Assembly: GCF_000953715.1 (NCBI RefSeq) | Contig: NZ_LN824141.1 | Location: forward strand, 990,676 to 1,054,675 | Source of the DNA: Defluviitoga tunisiensis | GTDB lineage: Bacteria; Thermotogota; Thermotogae; Petrotogales; Petrotogaceae | Length of the DNA: 64,000 nucleotides | Direction: 5' to 3' | Shown here: positions 63,563 to 64,000 of the stretch, piece by piece | Layout of the letters: every line of letters starts with the position of its first letter | How positions within the stretch are numbered: the first letter of the stretch is position 1 | Position numbers and translations under genes: made by a program | Notes under the pieces: generated by a model | Database searches by the model: none | Told to the model about the DNA's origin: nothing | Seen by the model: the letters and a program-made list of their open reading frames with translations, nothing else

Positions 63563-64000
63563 ATGAAACTACTCAGTTTAATTGGTGTCCGCCCACAAAT
63601 AATAAAAGAAGCAATTCTTAACAAAGAATTTGAAAAGCACAATGTCGAAGAAATTTTGGTTCATTCTGGTCAACATTATGATTTTAATATGTCTGATATA
63701 TTATTTTTTCAGTCTTTGAACGTCAAAACTCCTAATTATAACCTTGGGATAGGTTCAGGAACACATGGTGAAATGACAGGAAGAATAATGATTGAGTTTG
63801 AAAAGATTGTTATGAAAGCATAAATGAATTTGGATTTGAGAGATATTTAGGAAACGTTGTTTTGAGTGAACCTCTTGATTATCCTAAACTGATGGGGATT
63901 GTAAAACATTCAAACAAAGTAATAACAGATAGTGGAGGATTACAAAAAGAAGCATATTTTGCAGGAAAAAGGTGCATAGTTTTGATGCCAGATACAGGAT
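63563..64000 (+). pseudogene. wecB-like epimerase relic, copy 2 (runs off the window)
   Basis: This copy keeps the N-terminus: MKLLSLIGVRPQIIKEAIL, EEILVHSGQHYDFNMSDIL and GIGSGTHGEMTGRIMIEF. It then stops at 63823 after IVMKA. As in copy 1, the frame resumes with NEFGFERYLGNVVLSEPLDY, VITDSGGLQKEAYFAGKRC and MPDTG to the window edge. Ribosome site GGAAG precedes the ATG. Confidence 0.82.

Noticed and set aside
1-64000. tRNA or rRNA genes
   Set aside because: No cloverleaf with the GTTCRANNC arm or rRNA core sequence was recognised on either strand by eye.

Overview
The window comes from a low-G+C bacterium with a Thermotogota-type envelope, most likely a Petrotoga-like member of the Petrotogaceae. 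The main reason is the pair at 14636-17215: a secreted SLH/coiled-coil/C-terminal-anchor protein (Ompalpha-like) beside a signal-peptide beta-barrel (Ompbeta-like), the signature of the Thermotoga sheath. Promoters are TTGACA/TATAAT-like and ribosome-binding sites are strong GGAGG types. The genus is inferred from gene content, not from a search.

Layout. 1-2110: end of a metal P-type ATPase, a broken PfkB kinase, and a decayed IscB element that keeps a folded omega-RNA (HEARO). 2118-14480: mostly housekeeping genes (Rrf2 regulator, comB, histidine phosphatase, guaA, tmcAL, surE-def-fmt, tatD, a PPC-domain protein, HAD phosphatase, GH3-like protein, murA). 14636-18796: envelope proteins, tyrS, secG. 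19171-23908: GNAT, a LacI-family regulator, and a secreted type I pullulanase with a candidate operator between regulator and enzyme. 24005-33365: alcohol dehydrogenase, inositol monophosphatase, pyrF, arcB-arcC, then a hydantoinase/DUF917/NCS1 permease group. 33645-37899: a frameshifted outer-membrane protein, a RAYT (REP transposase), a UPF0175/PIN toxin-antitoxin pair and an esterase. 37930-39450: a Kiwa-type defence pair (kwaA-kwaB). 39875-42746: a GH13 enzyme and a small sigma-region-2-like/DUF2922/DUF1659 cluster. 43058-64000: a surface-polysaccharide locus (PHP phosphatase, sugar transferase, deacetylase, gmd-fcl, capG, wecB-wecC, glycosyltransferases, Wzy-like polymerase) with many relics: an orphan CapF cupin, a fused glycosyltransferase, an IS3-type transposase wreck, and two copies of the same deleted wecB-like gene.

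Two things stand out. First, seven clusters hold about 36 full copies of a short palindrome preceded by GTAG (REP type), plus half copies and a distinct third type. An apparently intact RAYT transposase sits in the middle of the densest clusters. The third type lies just downstream of three consecutive minus-strand genes and, on their strand, reads as a hairpin followed by a U-run, so it probably acts as a terminator. Second, several genes with a good Shine-Dalgarno sequence have AUU, AUA or AUC, and no AUG/GUG/UUG, at the right distance (comB, the LacI regulator, the sigma-like gene, a GNAT, the Wzy polymerase). This repeated pattern deserves a check of start-codon use in this organism.

All calls rest on reading motifs, frames and spacing by eye; no database search was possible.
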